DNA of 64,000 nt from Alphaproteobacteria bacterium (GTDB lineage Bacteria; Pseudomonadota; Alphaproteobacteria; Micavibrionales; Micavibrionaceae), in NCBI GenBank assembly GCA_017999645.1, contig JAGNLJ010000008.1, positions 1 to 64,000 of the forward strand, given 5' to 3'. Position numbers and translations under genes: made by a program. Below are positions 9,063-19,167 of the stretch, piece by piece; the stretch's first letter is position 1; each line of letters starts with the position of its first letter. A model generated the notes under the pieces. The model was given only the letters and a program-made list of their open reading frames with translations. It ran no database searches and was not told the origin of the DNA.

Positions 9063-9572
9063 CTAGCGAATTATCTTGATATCGACGGCTTCGCGGCCTT
9101 TATCGACGGCTTTCAGCGTCACGCGGACACGCTGACCGGCCTCAAGCTCCTCGATCTGAAGTTTATCGAGAAGTGTTTTATGTATAAAGATGTCCTTCAT
9201 GCCGTCGTCAGGGATGATGAAGCCGAAGCCCTTCTCGGGTTTATACCATTTCACGAGGCCGCCCATGGATGATGTGCCGTCTTCGCTTGCGTCCTGGGGC
9301 ATCAGATTGACGTCCCCGGCTTCGATAACCTCGATGACTTCCTTGACCTGCTTGCCCTTAGGGCCATTGAAAACATGGCACATCAGCACGGCGCCCTCGC
9401 CGATGGCGTTCAGGCCCGCCTGCTGGAGGGTTGTAATATGGATAAAGGCGTCAAAACTCTGGTCCTCGGGCACGACAAAGCCGAAGCCCTTGGTTCCGTT
9501 AAACCACTTCAATATTAATTTTACAGGTTCTGACTGTTCCTCAGGAAGAGGAAGCTGTTCGGCGATAGACAA
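9063..9572 (-). CDS. Double cold-shock-domain protein
   Basis: A 169-residue protein with two cold-shock domains, one near residues 17-80 and one near 105-168. Each has the RNA-binding motifs: KGFGFVVP with DAFIHI in the first, KGFGFIIP with DIFIHK in the second. Such proteins bind single-stranded nucleic acid and act as RNA chaperones; two-domain forms are common in alphaproteobacteria. The start is a TTG at 9572 with AGAGGA upstream; I see no ATG that would keep the first domain whole. It converges on gcrA across a shared terminator. Confidence 0.9.
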   Translation of the reverse strand: MSIAEQLPLPEEQSEPVKLILKWFNGTKGFGFVVPEDQSFDAFIHITTLQQAGLNAIGEGAVLMCHVFNGPKGKQVKEVIEVIEAGDVNLMPQDASEDGTSSMGGLVKWYKPEKGFGFIIPDDGMKDIFIHKTLLDKLQIEELEAGQRVRVTLKAVDKGREAVDIKIIR

Positions 9573-9668
9573 GGTTTAATCCTCTGGACGCAGAATAGAA
9601 ATCTGCAGCAAAAAAGAAATTGCCTATGGATATATTGCATCAAAATTCATTCTGAATCCAGACCAATT

Positions 9669-9688
9669 CTGTTTATGATTGTTTATGA
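9669..9688. repeat. Tandem TGTTTATGA repeat before the acyl-CoA ligase gene
   Basis: TGTTTATGA occurs twice in a row, separated by one T, about 30-50 bases upstream of the ligase start and in the divergent region shared with the cold-shock gene. It could be a regulator site; no binding protein can be named. Confidence 0.3.
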
Positions 9689-9716
9689 ATATATGATCCT
9701 TCGCTAATAAAATTTC

Positions 9717-11399
9717 ATGAGCACGCAAAATTATCCCTGGATTGAAAATTACGACAGAGGCATCGATTGGAACATGCCGTTGGAGCCGCGCCCTGTTTTC
9801 GCGCTGCTCGATGATGCGGCGAAAAAATATGCGGACCGCCCTGCTTTCGATTTTCTTGGAAAAAAATATAACTGGAGCGAAATTTCAAGTCTCGCGAACC
9901 GCTTTGCGGTGGGCCTGCAGCGCATCGGCGTTAAAAAGGGACAGAAGATCGGATTGTTCCTGCCGAACTCCCCTTACTTCCTGATTGCCTATTACGGCAT
10001 TCTCAAGGCCGGGGCAAGCGTCGTGAATTTCAACCCGCTTTATGCCGACCGCGAGCTCAGCCACCAGATCGCCGACAGCGAAACCGACATGATGGTGACG
10101 GTCGACCTCGCGATGCTGTATGGCAAGATGGAAAAAATGCTCGGCCAGACGCGGCTGCAAAAACTGATCCTGTGCCGCTTCACGGACATCCTGCCGTTTC
10201 CGAAAAATATTCTCTTTCCGGTTTTCAAACGCGGCGAATGTGCAAAAGTTATGCCTTCCGAAAAAATCGCGTGGTTTCATGAACTGACTGATAATGACGG
10301 CGCAGTCAAAACACCACCAATAGACGCATCGAATGATATCGCCGTGTTACAATATACTGGCGGCACAACGGGCGTTCCCAAGGGCGCGATGCTGACGCAT
10401 CACAATATTTACGCCAATACATTGCAGAGCAAGGCCTGGTTCCCGGACATCAAACCGGGAGAGGAAAAAATGCTGGGCGTCTTGCCTTTTTTCCATGTGT
10501 TCGCGATGACGGCAGTAATGAATTTCAGTGTCGCGGCGGGACTTGAGATTATTGCGTTGCCGCGCTTCAACCTTAACGAAGCGCTGAAGACCATTCATAA
10601 AAAGAAGCCGCACCTGTTCCCGGCGGTGCCAGCCATCTATAACGGTATCAACAATCACCCCGACCTGAAAAAATTCGATATATCGTCGCTGCGTTATTGC
10701 ATCTCGGGTGGCGCGCCGCTGCCCGCCGAAGTCAAAAGAACATTCGAGCGGATTACGGGATGCGTCGTTGTGGAAGGTTACGGCTTGACCGAATCTTCCC
10801 CTGTCGTCTGTGCAAACCCAATCAAAGGTGAGAACAAGGCGGGATCGATCGGCATGCCGCTGCCGGGTACGATTGTCGAGATCGTCAATCCCGCCGACAA
10901 AACAACCATCATGCCGCCGGGCGAACGCGGCGAGCTTTGCGTGCGCGGGCCGCAGGTGATGAAAGGTTATTACAACAAACCGCTGGAAACATCGGAAGTG
11001 CTTAAGGATGGACGCCTGCATACGGGCGACATCGCGATTATGGATGGACGGGGGTATGTTTATATCGTCGACCGCATCAAGGATATGATCATCACCAACG
11101 GTTATAACGTTTACCCCCGCAATGTCGAGGAAGCGATTTACCAGCATCCGTGCGTCGAGGAATGCATTGTCGCCGGATTACCGGATGAAAAGCGCGGCGA
11201 GATTGTAAAAGCATGGATCAAGCTGAAGCCGGATACGATGCTCAGCGAAGAGGAGCTGGTCAAATTTCTTGCCGATAAAATTTCGAAGATGGAAATTCCT
11301 AAGATCATCGAGTTCCGGGTGAAGGCGCTGCCGAAAACCATGATCGGAAAATTATCGAGAAAAGATATTTTAGCCGAGGAAAAAGAAAAGCGCGGCTAG
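9717..11399 (+). CDS. fadD: Long-chain fatty acid--CoA ligase
   Basis: AMP-forming acyl-CoA synthetase that activates fatty acids for beta-oxidation or lipid synthesis. The 560-residue protein carries the ATP-binding motif YTGGTTGVPKGAM (about 210-225), the GYGLTESSPVV motif (about 355) and the C-terminal hinge segment HTGDIAIMDGRGY with DRIKDMIITNG (about 438-465). Length and motifs fit FadD. The gene stands alone between the cold-shock gene and rel, which converge away from or toward it with only seven bases before the rel stop. Confidence 0.9.
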   Translation: MSTQNYPWIENYDRGIDWNMPLEPRPVFALLDDAAKKYADRPAFDFLGKKYNWSEISSLANRFAVGLQRIGVKKGQKIGLFLPNSPYFLIAYYGILKAGASVVNFNPLYADRELSHQIADSETDMMVTVDLAMLYGKMEKMLGQTRLQKLILCRFTDILPFPKNILFPVFKRGECAKVMPSEKIAWFHELTDNDGAVKTPPIDASNDIAVLQYTGGTTGVPKGAMLTHHNIYANTLQSKAWFPDIKPGEEKMLGVLPFFHVFAMTAVMNFSVAAGLEIIALPRFNLNEALKTIHKKKPHLFPAVPAIYNGINNHPDLKKFDISSLRYCISGGAPLPAEVKRTFERITGCVVVEGYGLTESSPVVCANPIKGENKAGSIGMPLPGTIVEIVNPADKTTIMPPGERGELCVRGPQVMKGYYNKPLETSEVLKDGRLHTGDIAIMDGRGYVYIVDRIKDMIITNGYNVYPRNVEEAIYQHPCVEECIVAGLPDEKRGEIVKAWIKLKPDTMLSEEELVKFLADKISKMEIPKIIEFRVKALPKTMIGKLSRKDILAEEKEKRG

Positions 11400-11406
11400 C
11401 GTCCTC

Positions 11407-13572
11407 TTAGCGCCCCCGGGCGCGCTCAACCGCCGTAATGATCGGCGTGGCGCGAAGCGCGGCGATAATATTATTTAGGTGCTTGTTGTCGTTAACGTAA
11501 ATATCAACGACGAGATCCCAGAAATCGAGCGACCTGCCCGTAATTCTTAAATTCAGAATGTTGCCGCCGTTCTTGGCGATGACGGTCGAGAAGGTTGCCA
11601 GCGAGCCTGGAATATTCTGGAACGTGACTTTAAGCCGTCCAACATGAGCCTCTGGAGAATCTTTGCCCTCGCCCCAAGAAACATCGAGCCAGCGCTCCGG
11701 CGTATCGGCGAAGCTCTCTAGCGTTTCGCAATCGATGGTGTGAATGGTGACACCCTTGCCGGTGGTTACGATGCCGACGATGCGGTCGCCCGGCAGCGGG
11801 TGGCAGCAGCGCGCGAAATGCATCGCCATGCCGGGAATGAGGCCCTTGATGGGCATCGGCGCGTCCTGTTTACCCGGAGTGGCGCCGCGCACCATTGTCG
11901 CCTGGTCCATATCGGCGGAGGGGCGCTTGACGATTTCAGTCTTGTGGCCGGGGAAAATAGCCTTGAACACTTCCCGCGCGACAATCAGGCCGGAGCCGAT
12001 CTTGGCATAGACATCGTCATTTTCGTGCAGCTTGAAGCGCTCAAGCACGCCGGTGACGGCTTTTTCCGTGAATTCGTAATCTTCCTGGCGGAAGATTTTC
12101 TGCAGCATCGCCTTGCCGAGCGTTACGTATTCGTTGCGCTGCTGGTCGCGGATATACTTGCGGATGTGGCTGCGCGCCTTGCCGGTGACGACGAAACGCT
12201 CCCACGTTGGCGACGGGTTCTGGGTTTTCGACGTGATGATTTCGACCTGATCGCCGTTCGCGAGTCTTGAGTTTAGCGGCGCGATGCGGCTGTTGATTTT
12301 GGCACCGACGCATTTATCGCCGATGTCGGAGTGGATGGCATAAGCAAAATCGATAGGTGTTGCGCCGTTCGGCAGTTCGATCAGATCGCCCTTGGGTGAA
12401 AATACATAGACCTGGTCCTGGAACAATTCGAGCTTGGTGTTTTCCCAGAAATCTTCGGGCCGCTGCTCCTGTTCGAGAATTTCGAGAAGCTCGCGCAGCC
12501 AGCGGTATTTGCGGAGGTCCTGCATCTCTGGCTTTTTGCCGGTCTTGTAGGACCAGTGCGCGGCGACGCCCATATCGGCCTCAAAATTCATGTCGGCGGT
12601 ACGGATCTGAATTTCGATGCGGTGGCGTGACGGGCCCATAACGGTGGTATGGATCGAGCGATATCCGTTGGGTTTTGGCGTCGAGATGTAATCCTTGAAA
12701 CGGCCGGGAATGCTCGGGTATTTGCCGTGAATGACGCCAAGAACAACATAACAATCCTCGACCTTCTCGACCAGGATACGAAACGCCATGATGTCCGAGA
12801 GCTGTTCGAACGCGACATTCTTGCGCTGCATTTTTTTCCAAATCGAGTATTTCGTTTTTTCGCGGCCCGAGATGTCGGCGGCGATGCCAGACTCATCCAG
12901 AAGCGCCTGCAGTTCGTCGATAATGTTGCGAACGACATCCGTGCCCTCTTCGCGCAGGAAAGACAGGCGGTTTGAAATTGATTTCCGCGCCTCAGGGCTG
13001 ATGACGCCGAAGGCGAGATCTTCGAGTTCTTCCTTGATGCTGTGCACACCGACACGCTCGGCCAGCGGCGCGTAAATTTCGAGTGTTTCGAGCGCGATGC
13101 GGCGGCGCTTTTCAGGACTCTGAATGGCATCAATCGTGCGCATGTTATGCAGGCGGTCGGCGAGCTTGACCAGCAGCACGCGGATATCCTCGGACATGGC
13201 GAGGAGAAGTTTCCTGAAATTTTCGGCCTGCTTGCCCTCGATGGTCTGGCTTTCAATTCTTGTCAGTTTGCTGACGCCGTTCACGAGGTCAGCGACTTCC
13301 TTGCCGAATTTTTTCTTGAGATCTTCGTAGGTGGCTTTGGTGTCCTCGAGCGTGTCATGCAGGATGGCCGTAATAATGGTGCCCGCGTCCATTTTCATAC
13401 CGGCGAGAATGCTGGCGACTTCTATGGGGTGGGTGTAATAAGGCTCGCCGCTGGCGCGGGTCTGCCCATCATGCATTTTTTTGGCGTACTCGCAGGCGTT
13501 CTCGACCGTCTTAAGATCGAAATCGGGGTTATAGGCGCTGATACGACTGACTAATTCCTGCCCGGGATGCAT
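11407..13572 (-). CDS. spoT: Bifunctional (p)ppGpp synthetase/hydrolase (Rel/SpoT)
   Basis: Makes and degrades the stringent-response alarmone (p)ppGpp. The 721-residue protein has an N-terminal HD hydrolase domain with His72-Asp73 in ILHDTLEDT, intact and therefore probably active, a synthetase domain around residue 230-350 with GYRSIHTTVMGP, a TGS domain near 385-445, and a C-terminal ACT domain near 645-720. Alphaproteobacteria usually carry a single long enzyme of this kind. It follows rpoZ across a terminator, the same neighbours as in Escherichia coli rpoZ-spoT. Confidence 0.95.
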   Translation of the reverse strand: MHPGQELVSRISAYNPDFDLKTVENACEYAKKMHDGQTRASGEPYYTHPIEVASILAGMKMDAGTIITAILHDTLEDTKATYEDLKKKFGKEVADLVNGVSKLTRIESQTIEGKQAENFRKLLLAMSEDIRVLLVKLADRLHNMRTIDAIQSPEKRRRIALETLEIYAPLAERVGVHSIKEELEDLAFGVISPEARKSISNRLSFLREEGTDVVRNIIDELQALLDESGIAADISGREKTKYSIWKKMQRKNVAFEQLSDIMAFRILVEKVEDCYVVLGVIHGKYPSIPGRFKDYISTPKPNGYRSIHTTVMGPSRHRIEIQIRTADMNFEADMGVAAHWSYKTGKKPEMQDLRKYRWLRELLEILEQEQRPEDFWENTKLELFQDQVYVFSPKGDLIELPNGATPIDFAYAIHSDIGDKCVGAKINSRIAPLNSRLANGDQVEIITSKTQNPSPTWERFVVTGKARSHIRKYIRDQQRNEYVTLGKAMLQKIFRQEDYEFTEKAVTGVLERFKLHENDDVYAKIGSGLIVAREVFKAIFPGHKTEIVKRPSADMDQATMVRGATPGKQDAPMPIKGLIPGMAMHFARCCHPLPGDRIVGIVTTGKGVTIHTIDCETLESFADTPERWLDVSWGEGKDSPEAHVGRLKVTFQNIPGSLATFSTVIAKNGGNILNLRITGRSLDFWDLVVDIYVNDNKHLNNIIAALRATPIITAVERARGR

Positions 13573-13650
13573 GGCTCAATTCTAAGGCTTACATATTAAG
13601 ATGTTAACAATACCATGAAAAACAAGGAAAAGGGACAAAAGAAGCGCAAT

Positions 13651-13680
13651 AAAAAAGGCCGGAAAGACCGGCCTTTTTTA
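13651..13680 (-). terminator. Bidirectional-looking terminator between rpoZ and rel
   Basis: AAAAAAGGCCGG at 13651-13662 and CCGGCCTTTTTT at 13668-13679 form a perfect stem with a five-base loop. Read on the minus strand it ends in a T-run after rpoZ, so rel probably depends on partial read-through or on its own promoter within 13573-13650. Confidence 0.85.
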
Positions 13681-13698
13681 TTGGAAGCTGGAGTGCTT

Positions 13699-14115
13699 TT
13701 ATTCTTTGTCGGCAGGTGCGCCAGCGACATCTTCGAGCGAAGGTTCGGCAGCGCCTTCTTCGGCGGCGGCTTCTTCGTCCTCGTCGATTTCCTCATCGCC
13801 GTAAAGGTCGTCGCCTTCACCGCGGTTGGCGATTTTTTCCCACTCGGCTTCACCGTCCATGAGATCGATGGTTTCATCTTCTTCGTATACGACCATGCGC
13901 TGGTGGTTACGAACGAGATCTTCTTTCAGCGTGTCGAGCGGAACACTTTCAACGGCGATTTCACGCAAGCTTACAACCGGGTTTTTGTCGTTGTCGCGGT
14001 CGACAGTCAGTGCAGCGCCGGAGCCGATCTTGCGGGCGCGCTGGGCAGCCACCATGACCAGTTCAAAACGGTTCTGGATTTTCTCGATGCAGTCTTCAAC
14101 GGTAACGCGTGCCAT
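13699..14115 (-). CDS. rpoZ: RNA polymerase omega subunit
   Basis: Omega helps assemble beta-prime and links polymerase to ppGpp signalling. The first 65 residues are typical: [28 protein letters not shown], and later [10 protein letters not shown]. The start is the ATG at 14115; the frame stays open upstream to 14379 but that part overlaps the divergent uracil glycosylase gene and is not omega-like. The product is 138 residues, longer than the usual 70-130, because of an acidic, Ala/Glu-rich tail. Its location before rel is conserved. Confidence 0.94.
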   Translation of the reverse strand: MARVTVEDCIEKIQNRFELVMVAAQRARKIGSGAALTVDRDNDKNPVVSLREIAVESVPLDTLKEDLVRNHQRMVVYEEDETIDLMDGEAEWEKIANRGEGDDLYGDEEIDEDEEAAAEEGAAEPSLEDVAGAPADKE

Positions 14116-14185
14116 TAGGGAATCCTCTTTAATCGATCTGAGACCCGGTTTATAGTGGGTTTCCCTTAAGAAAGCAAGCATATCC

Positions 14186-14830
14186 ATGCCCTGTCCAGAC
14201 CCCGGAAAAGACTGTCCCTTATGCCCCAGACTGGTGGATTTCAGGCTCAAAAACCGGGCCAAATTCCCGGGCGAATGGAACGCGCCCGTGCCCTCGTTCG
14301 GGCCAGAAAACGGGCAGCTTTTGATCGTCGGGCTGGCCCCGGGTCTCAAGGGGGCCAATTTCACCGGGCGGCCCTTCACCGCTGATTATGCTGGGGATCT
14401 GCTCTATGCCACCTTGCTCAAATTCGGGTTCGCGGAAGGGGTTTATAAAGAGCGGGCCGATGACGGGCTGGTCTTAAAAAACTGCCGGATTACGAATGCT
14501 GTCAGGTGTGTGCCGCCGGAGAACAAGCCGACGCCGGAGGAAATGCGGCAGTGCCTCGGGTTCCTGCAGATGGAAATGGCGGCGCTGAAAAACGTGCGCG
14601 TGATTTTGTCGCTTGGCCTGATTTCGCACAATTCGGTTTTAAAAGCGTTCAGCCAAAAAATTTCGGCGCATAAATTCGCACATGGTGCTGTGCATGACCT
14701 GGGCAAAGTGAAGCTGATCGATAGCTATCATTGCTCGCGTTACAATACGAACACGAAACGTCTTACGACTGAAATGTTCGAAGATGTATTCAAAAAAATT
14801 AAGGCGTTGCTGCAACAGCCTGCGGGTTGA
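14186..14830 (+). CDS. Uracil-DNA glycosylase, family 5 (UDGb) type
   Basis: Removes uracil and other deaminated bases from DNA to start base excision repair. The 214-residue protein has an N-terminal Cys pair (CPLCPRLV), a later pair near [17 protein letters not shown], together fitting the iron-sulfur cluster of family 4/5 enzymes, and the active-site segment [16 protein letters not shown], which lacks the acidic catalytic residue as in family 5. A C-terminal [11 protein letters not shown] motif contributes the conserved His. It is divergent from rpoZ and its last 32 bases overlap the end of leuA. Confidence 0.88.
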   Translation: MPCPDPGKDCPLCPRLVDFRLKNRAKFPGEWNAPVPSFGPENGQLLIVGLAPGLKGANFTGRPFTADYAGDLLYATLLKFGFAEGVYKERADDGLVLKNCRITNAVRCVPPENKPTPEEMRQCLGFLQMEMAALKNVRVILSLGLISHNSVLKAFSQKISAHKFAHGAVHDLGKVKLIDSYHCSRYNTNTKRLTTEMFEDVFKKIKALLQQPAG

Positions 14831-16349
14831 TCTTGCCGCGCTTGACCATCAGCTTGTTCAGCGCATGGATGTAGGCGCGGGCGGAAGCGACCAGCGTGTC
14901 GGCGTCCGTGCCCTGCCCGTTGACGGTCTTGCCGTTTTCATCGAGCCGCACGGTGACTTCGGCCTGCGCGTCGGTGCCGCCGGTGATGGCGTGAACCTGG
15001 TAGAGTTTCAGGCGGGCATCGGGGTGCGGGATGATGGCGCGGATCGCTTTGAATATGGCGTCTACGGGGCCGTTGCCCTCAACATTCGCGCATTTTTCCT
15101 CGCCGTCTATACTTAAACATAGTTCGGCGGTCTGCGGGCCTTTCGATCCGGCCTGCACCTGCAGCGAGACAAACTTGATGTCTTCGTGTTCGCTGACGAC
15201 TTCGTCCTCGATCAGGGCGATGAGGTCTTCCTCATAAACATTTTTCTTTTTATCGGCGAGAACCTTGAAGCGTGCGAAGGCGTCGTTCAGTGCATTGTCG
15301 CCGAGCTCGAAGCCAAGCTCCTCCAGTTTTTTTCTGAAGGCGTGGCGGCCGGAATGTTTGCCGATGACGAGGTTGGATTTCGTCAGGCCGACCGATTCCG
15401 GCGTCATAATTTCGTAAGTCCCGGCATGTTTCAGCACGCCGTCCTGGTGAATGCCGCTCTCGTGTGCAAAAGCATTGGCGCCGACGATGGCCTTGTTGGG
15501 CTGAACGTTAAAGCCCGTGATTGTCGAAAGTGCGCGCGAAATTTTCGTGATTTTAGTGGTGTCGATCTTGTTTTCAAACGGCAACTGGTCCTTGCGGACG
15601 CGAAGCGCCATGACGATTTCTTCAAGACTCGCGTTGCCTGCACGCTCACCAATGCCGTTGATCGTGCATTCAATCTGGCGCGCACCGTTTTTGACGCCGG
15701 CGAGCGAGTTCGCCACGGCCAAACCAAGATCATTGTGGCAGTGAACGGAAATAATCGCCTTGTCGATGTTCGGCACGCGGTCGAACAGCATCTTAATCTG
15801 CGCACCGAATTCATCAGGCACGGCGAAGCCTACGGTATCCGGAATATTGATGGTGGTTGCGCCGCTCTTGATCGCGAGTTCAACGCACTGGCAGAGGAAA
15901 TCATCTTCGGTGCGCGTCGCGTCCATTGCCGACCATTCCACATCGTCGGTAAAACCACGCGCGAAGGTCACGCTTTCTTTCACGGAATTCAGAACCTCTT
16001 CCGGCGGCATCTGCAATTGATATTGCCTGTGCAGAGGGCTGGTGCCAATGAATGTATGGATGCGTTTACGCTTGGCAGGCTTCAAAGCTTCGGCAGACGC
16101 TTCGATGTCGGCTTTTTTCGCGCGGCTCAATCCGGCGATGACGGCATTCTTCGTCACTTTCGCGATTTCATGCACGGCTTCGAAGTCGCCGGGAGATGCA
16201 ATCGGAAATCCGGCTTCGATAATGTCGACGCCCATTTCATCAAGGAGCTTCGCCATGCGCAGCTTCTCCTCGAGATTCATCGAGCAGCCGGGCGATTGCT
16301 CGCCATCGCGCAAAGTCGTATCGAAAATTATGACGCGGTTGTTGCTCAT
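14799..16349 (-). CDS. leuA: 2-isopropylmalate synthase
   Basis: First committed step of leucine synthesis: acetyl-CoA plus 2-ketoisovalerate gives 2-isopropylmalate. The 516-residue enzyme has the TIM-barrel signature [13 protein letters not shown] at the N-terminus (metal-binding Asp), the metal-binding [13 protein letters not shown], and a C-terminal regulatory domain from about residue 390 that binds leucine in the family. The start overlaps the stop of the Trm112-type gene (ATGA). The end overlaps the uracil glycosylase gene tail-to-tail by 32 bases. Confidence 0.97.
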   Translation of the reverse strand: MSNNRVIIFDTTLRDGEQSPGCSMNLEEKLRMAKLLDEMGVDIIEAGFPIASPGDFEAVHEIAKVTKNAVIAGLSRAKKADIEASAEALKPAKRKRIHTFIGTSPLHRQYQLQMPPEEVLNSVKESVTFARGFTDDVEWSAMDATRTEDDFLCQCVELAIKSGATTINIPDTVGFAVPDEFGAQIKMLFDRVPNIDKAIISVHCHNDLGLAVANSLAGVKNGARQIECTINGIGERAGNASLEEIVMALRVRKDQLPFENKIDTTKITKISRALSTITGFNVQPNKAIVGANAFAHESGIHQDGVLKHAGTYEIMTPESVGLTKSNLVIGKHSGRHAFRKKLEELGFELGDNALNDAFARFKVLADKKKNVYEEDLIALIEDEVVSEHEDIKFVSLQVQAGSKGPQTAELCLSIDGEEKCANVEGNGPVDAIFKAIRAIIPHPDARLKLYQVHAITGGTDAQAEVTVRLDENGKTVNGQGTDADTLVASARAYIHALNKLMVKRGKINPQAVAATP

Positions 16350-16513
16350 ATCTGCCGCGCCTCATCGACCAGCATGACCGGAATGCCATCGCGGATCGGA
16401 TAAGCGAGCTTGGCCTGATCGGAGACGAGTTCCTTCGCCGCGCGGTCATAGCGCAGAGGCGATTTGGTCAGGGGGCAGACCAATACTTCCAGTAATTTCG
16501 GGTCGATATCCAT
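16346..16513 (-). CDS. Trm112 family small protein
   Basis: A 55-residue protein reading [20 protein letters not shown] at its start and ending [10 protein letters not shown]. The LLEVLVCP segment and a later IRDGIPVML segment define the Trm112/YcaR family, small proteins that partner methyltransferases in eukaryotes and archaea and are of unclear role in bacteria. Only one Cys (the family usually shows Cys pairs) is retained, as in many bacterial members. The stop overlaps the leuA start by four bases. A rival frame on the same strand (16240-16449) is not protein-like. Confidence 0.85.
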   Translation of the reverse strand: MDIDPKLLEVLVCPLTKSPLRYDRAAKELVSDQAKLAYPIRDGIPVMLVDEARQI

Positions 16514-16541
16514 AGGGGGGTATTTTTAAGGGTTTTTGGAA

Positions 16542-17195
16542 TTAATGGCAACTATTGCATTCCTGGCGGGCCTTGACGGCCATTTCCAGCATGGTCATGA
16601 AGGCCCCGGCGCGGGTTTTGCAGCATGGTGCCTCTAACAGGGCCTGCTTTTCCTTGGGGTCGAACGGACAAACCATGGCCAGGCAGGTAACGAGGCGGCT
16701 ATCTGGCGCTTTTTCCACCGCCTGCCAGTCGCATTCCATGTCCTGCGATGAAAAATAAGCCTGCAAAAGACCTTTAAGTTTTTCGCGGTCAAGATCGAGA
16801 CAGGGCGACGGTTCAAGATCATGTTTGTAAGGTGCCCACCCTGCGCGGACCTGCCTGTATGGCGTATTGGTTTTCACTTCCTCATCGATTTTGAAACGGC
16901 TGATGCCGGTGAGCGTAATGCGATAACGTCCGTCATCTGTCTCCCGGAATTCGGTTATTTTTCCGGCGCATCCGACATTATAAAGCAGGACACCATCATC
17001 GCCCTTCGGCTGGATCATGCCGATCATGCGGTTGGTGCCGAGGGCGTCTTCAACCATTTTCAAATAGCGCTTTTCGAAGATATTTAAGGGAAGATTTCCG
17101 GAAGGTAGAAGCAGAACGCCGGGCAGCGGGAAAACCGGCAGGTTTTCCGGGAGTGCGGTGAAATCCGGTGCGTAAGGGTTCTGTTCCATTGTCAC
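16542..17195 (-). CDS. LON substrate-binding-domain protein
   Basis: A 217-residue protein made of the LON N-terminal domain alone (PVFPLPGVLLLPSG, then LNIFEKRYLKMVEDAL and the beta-rich part to about residue 120) plus a helical tail. It lacks the AAA and protease domains of Lon, so it is not a protease. Stand-alone LON proteins are widespread and poorly understood. The start is GTG 17195 or ATG 17189; neither has a strong ribosome site. It sits 18 bases after the thioredoxin gene, the usual alphaproteobacterial pairing. The C-terminal Cys pairs (PCC, and CNSC at the end) are noticeable. Confidence 0.87.
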   Translation of the reverse strand: MTMEQNPYAPDFTALPENLPVFPLPGVLLLPSGNLPLNIFEKRYLKMVEDALGTNRMIGMIQPKGDDGVLLYNVGCAGKITEFRETDDGRYRITLTGISRFKIDEEVKTNTPYRQVRAGWAPYKHDLEPSPCLDLDREKLKGLLQAYFSSQDMECDWQAVEKAPDSRLVTCLAMVCPFDPKEKQALLEAPCCKTRAGAFMTMLEMAVKARQECNSCH

Positions 17196-17213
17196 TAAAT
17201 TAGTCCATATTTT

Positions 17214-18155
17214 TTAAGAAAACAGGATCGAGGAAAGCTTTTTCCGGCTTTCGACGGTGAGCGGATCGGCGTGGCCCATGGCCTCGAAAAACCGCACCAG
17301 CTGTTTCCTTGCCGCTTCCTCATTCCAAGCCCGGTTGCGGCGAACGATTTCAAGAAGATTTTCAATAGCCTCTTCGCGTCGACCGTCAGCGAATTGTGCA
17401 GAAGCAAGATCAAAGCGGAGTTCATGATCGTCCGGCGAAGCTTCGAGTTTTTTGATGAGTGCATCGAGCGGCGTGGATGGCTTTTTCTGTATCAGCTCAA
17501 GCGCGGTTTTCGCTTCGGCAAAAGAAGGCTGTTTGGAAATTTCCGGCGGCGCGTTATCGACAAGCTGCTTGGCTTGTTCCAGTTCGCCTGCCGCAATCGC
17601 AGCACGCACGAGTCCTACATAGGCCTGGATGTTCTGTGAATCCTGCGCGAGGATGTGAGAATAAATCGCCTGCGCAGTTGCGAAATCACCATTCGCGATT
17701 TCCTGTGCCGCGCCTTTCAGCGCTTCGGGAATATCGATTGCGTCCGGCGCATTCTGTTTCGCAAGCTGGACGAGTTTATCGATGAAGGATTTGATCTGGC
17801 TCTCGGGCACCGCGCCCTGAAATGCATCGACAGGACGGCCCTGAAAAAATGCGTAGACGGTTGGAATGGATTGGATGCGCAACGCGGCGGCGAGTTCCTG
17901 ATTCTGGTCGATATCGATTTTGGCCATGAGAACCGCGCCGTTCGCGGCATTGACAACCTTCTCAAGAATCGGGCCCAACTGCTTGCAAGGGCCGCACCAA
18001 GGCGCCCAGAAATCGACGATAACAGGACGCTCCATCGAGGTGGCCAGAACGGTCTGCTCGAAATCGGCTGCGGCCGTATCGAAAACATATGCGCCGCTTG
18101 CCTGTTGGGGCGCTGGCTGGGCGGGGTTTTCCGCTTTGTTCTTGCCGAAAAGCAT
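17214..18155 (-). CDS. Thioredoxin-TPR protein, CnoX-like
   Basis: A 313-residue protein with an N-terminal thioredoxin domain (about 25-135, active site WAPWCGPCKQL, cis-Pro in IQSIPTVYAF) and a C-terminal helical part with TPR-like repeats (about 140-310). This is the layout of CnoX/YbbN, a chaperone-like holdase that hands clients to GroEL. Unlike Escherichia coli CnoX, the CxxC pair is intact, so redox activity is likely. The second of two adjacent ATG codons (18155) has the better spacing from AAAGGAAC. The LON-domain gene follows closely. Confidence 0.88.
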   Translation of the reverse strand: MLFGKNKAENPAQPAPQQASGAYVFDTAAADFEQTVLATSMERPVIVDFWAPWCGPCKQLGPILEKVVNAANGAVLMAKIDIDQNQELAAALRIQSIPTVYAFFQGRPVDAFQGAVPESQIKSFIDKLVQLAKQNAPDAIDIPEALKGAAQEIANGDFATAQAIYSHILAQDSQNIQAYVGLVRAAIAAGELEQAKQLVDNAPPEISKQPSFAEAKTALELIQKKPSTPLDALIKKLEASPDDHELRFDLASAQFADGRREEAIENLLEIVRRNRAWNEEAARKQLVRFFEAMGHADPLTVESRKKLSSILFS

Positions 18156-18201
18156 CATAGTTCCTTTGGTTAAATCCGCTCCACTATGTAGGGGACGAGG
18201 C

Positions 18202-18726
18202 CTAAAGATCAAGGATTTTCGGGCTGTGGCCCGTATGGGCAAAAAACTTCAATAGATTTTCAGGCGACAGCCCTATCGTCTGCGCATTATCCAGCGGGTG
18301 ATAACAGACCGTTTCCGCCTTCATCATATAGGCGTCGAGAATGATTGTGACCCTGTGCTCCCGGTCGTTGATCGCGGCGAAGGGGCAGACCGAACCGGGT
18401 GTAATACCCAGATGCGTCCAGAGTCGCTCGGGTGAGCCGAAAGACAGCCGCGCGGAGCCCAGTAATTTTTCCAGATTTTTCAGATCGACTTTTGTGTCGT
18501 TGGCAACGACCACGAGATACATGATTTCTTTTTTATCGCGCAGGAAGAGATTTCGGCAATGAAGACCAGGGATCGACTCCTTCAGATGCAGCCCTTCCGC
18601 CACCGTAAAAATCGGCGGGTGGTTGTGCAGCGTATAGGCGATTCCGAGGTTATCCAGCACAGCCAGCAAGGCAGCCGGGGACGTCGGCAATTCCTTGGCC
18701 TGTAACGATTTTAACGATTGTTCCAT
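18202..18726 (-). CDS. Prolyl-tRNA editing protein, ProX/PrdX type
   Basis: A YbaK-fold deacylase, 174 residues, that hydrolyses mis-charged Ala-tRNA-Pro or related aminoacyl-tRNAs. Family features are HNHPPIFTVAEG near the N-terminus, LRDKKEIMYLVVV in the centre, and the ligand loop around GITPGSVCPFAAIND. It is a single gene between the thioredoxin gene and the divergent small gene at 18845. The substrate cannot be fixed from sequence alone. Confidence 0.88.
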   Translation of the reverse strand: MEQSLKSLQAKELPTSPAALLAVLDNLGIAYTLHNHPPIFTVAEGLHLKESIPGLHCRNLFLRDKKEIMYLVVVANDTKVDLKNLEKLLGSARLSFGSPERLWTHLGITPGSVCPFAAINDREHRVTIILDAYMMKAETVCYHPLDNAQTIGLSPENLLKFFAHTGHSPKILDL

Positions 18727-18844
18727 AACGCTTTATCGCCCGGAAATGCAATAAAATCAAGGGTTGCGATAATAGCGACTAAGCTTTCCTTAACCTTTTT
18801 AACTTACCATGGAAGCGAATTTACGTGTGTGAGGGATTCTTTCA

Positions 18845-19165
18845 ATGAGTACCGATAACGATAATAAAGATCTCAGCTGGGATGCGTGCAAGGCCGCCAT
18901 CATAGAGGAGCACGGTGCAAATTCCGTGAACCGGAATGATGAAATGGACCGTCGTCTTGATAACGGCAAAGGGGTTAAATGCACCGCAGGCATGTCACCT
19001 GAAACCTGCATCGAGTTTTTTGAAAAGCACGGGGGAAATATTCTTCGTCTCGCGGCTGATATCTATACACCTAAACCAAGACTGCAATTTAATCTGTCGG
19101 CATCTCTTGAGGAGACACCTTCCCCGCCGACAACAAGCGGTCCTGGATTTAAACCTAAAGGCTAA
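18845..19165 (+). CDS. Unknown small protein
   Basis: A 106-residue acidic protein that I do not recognise. The start at 18845 has AGGGATT upstream. The central part (CTAGMSPETCIEFFEKHGG) contains two Cys; the C-terminal 30 residues are Pro- and Ser-rich and probably unstructured. There is no signal peptide or membrane segment. It stands two bases before the next small gene and probably forms an operon with it. Confidence 0.6.
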   Translation: MSTDNDNKDLSWDACKAAIIEEHGANSVNRNDEMDRRLDNGKGVKCTAGMSPETCIEFFEKHGGNILRLAADIYTPKPRLQFNLSASLEETPSPPTTSGPGFKPKG

Positions 19166-19167
19166 TA

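Noticed and set aside
15186..16403. 405-codon open frame on the plus strand across leuA.
   Set aside because: It is the antisense of leuA; leuA has all family motifs.
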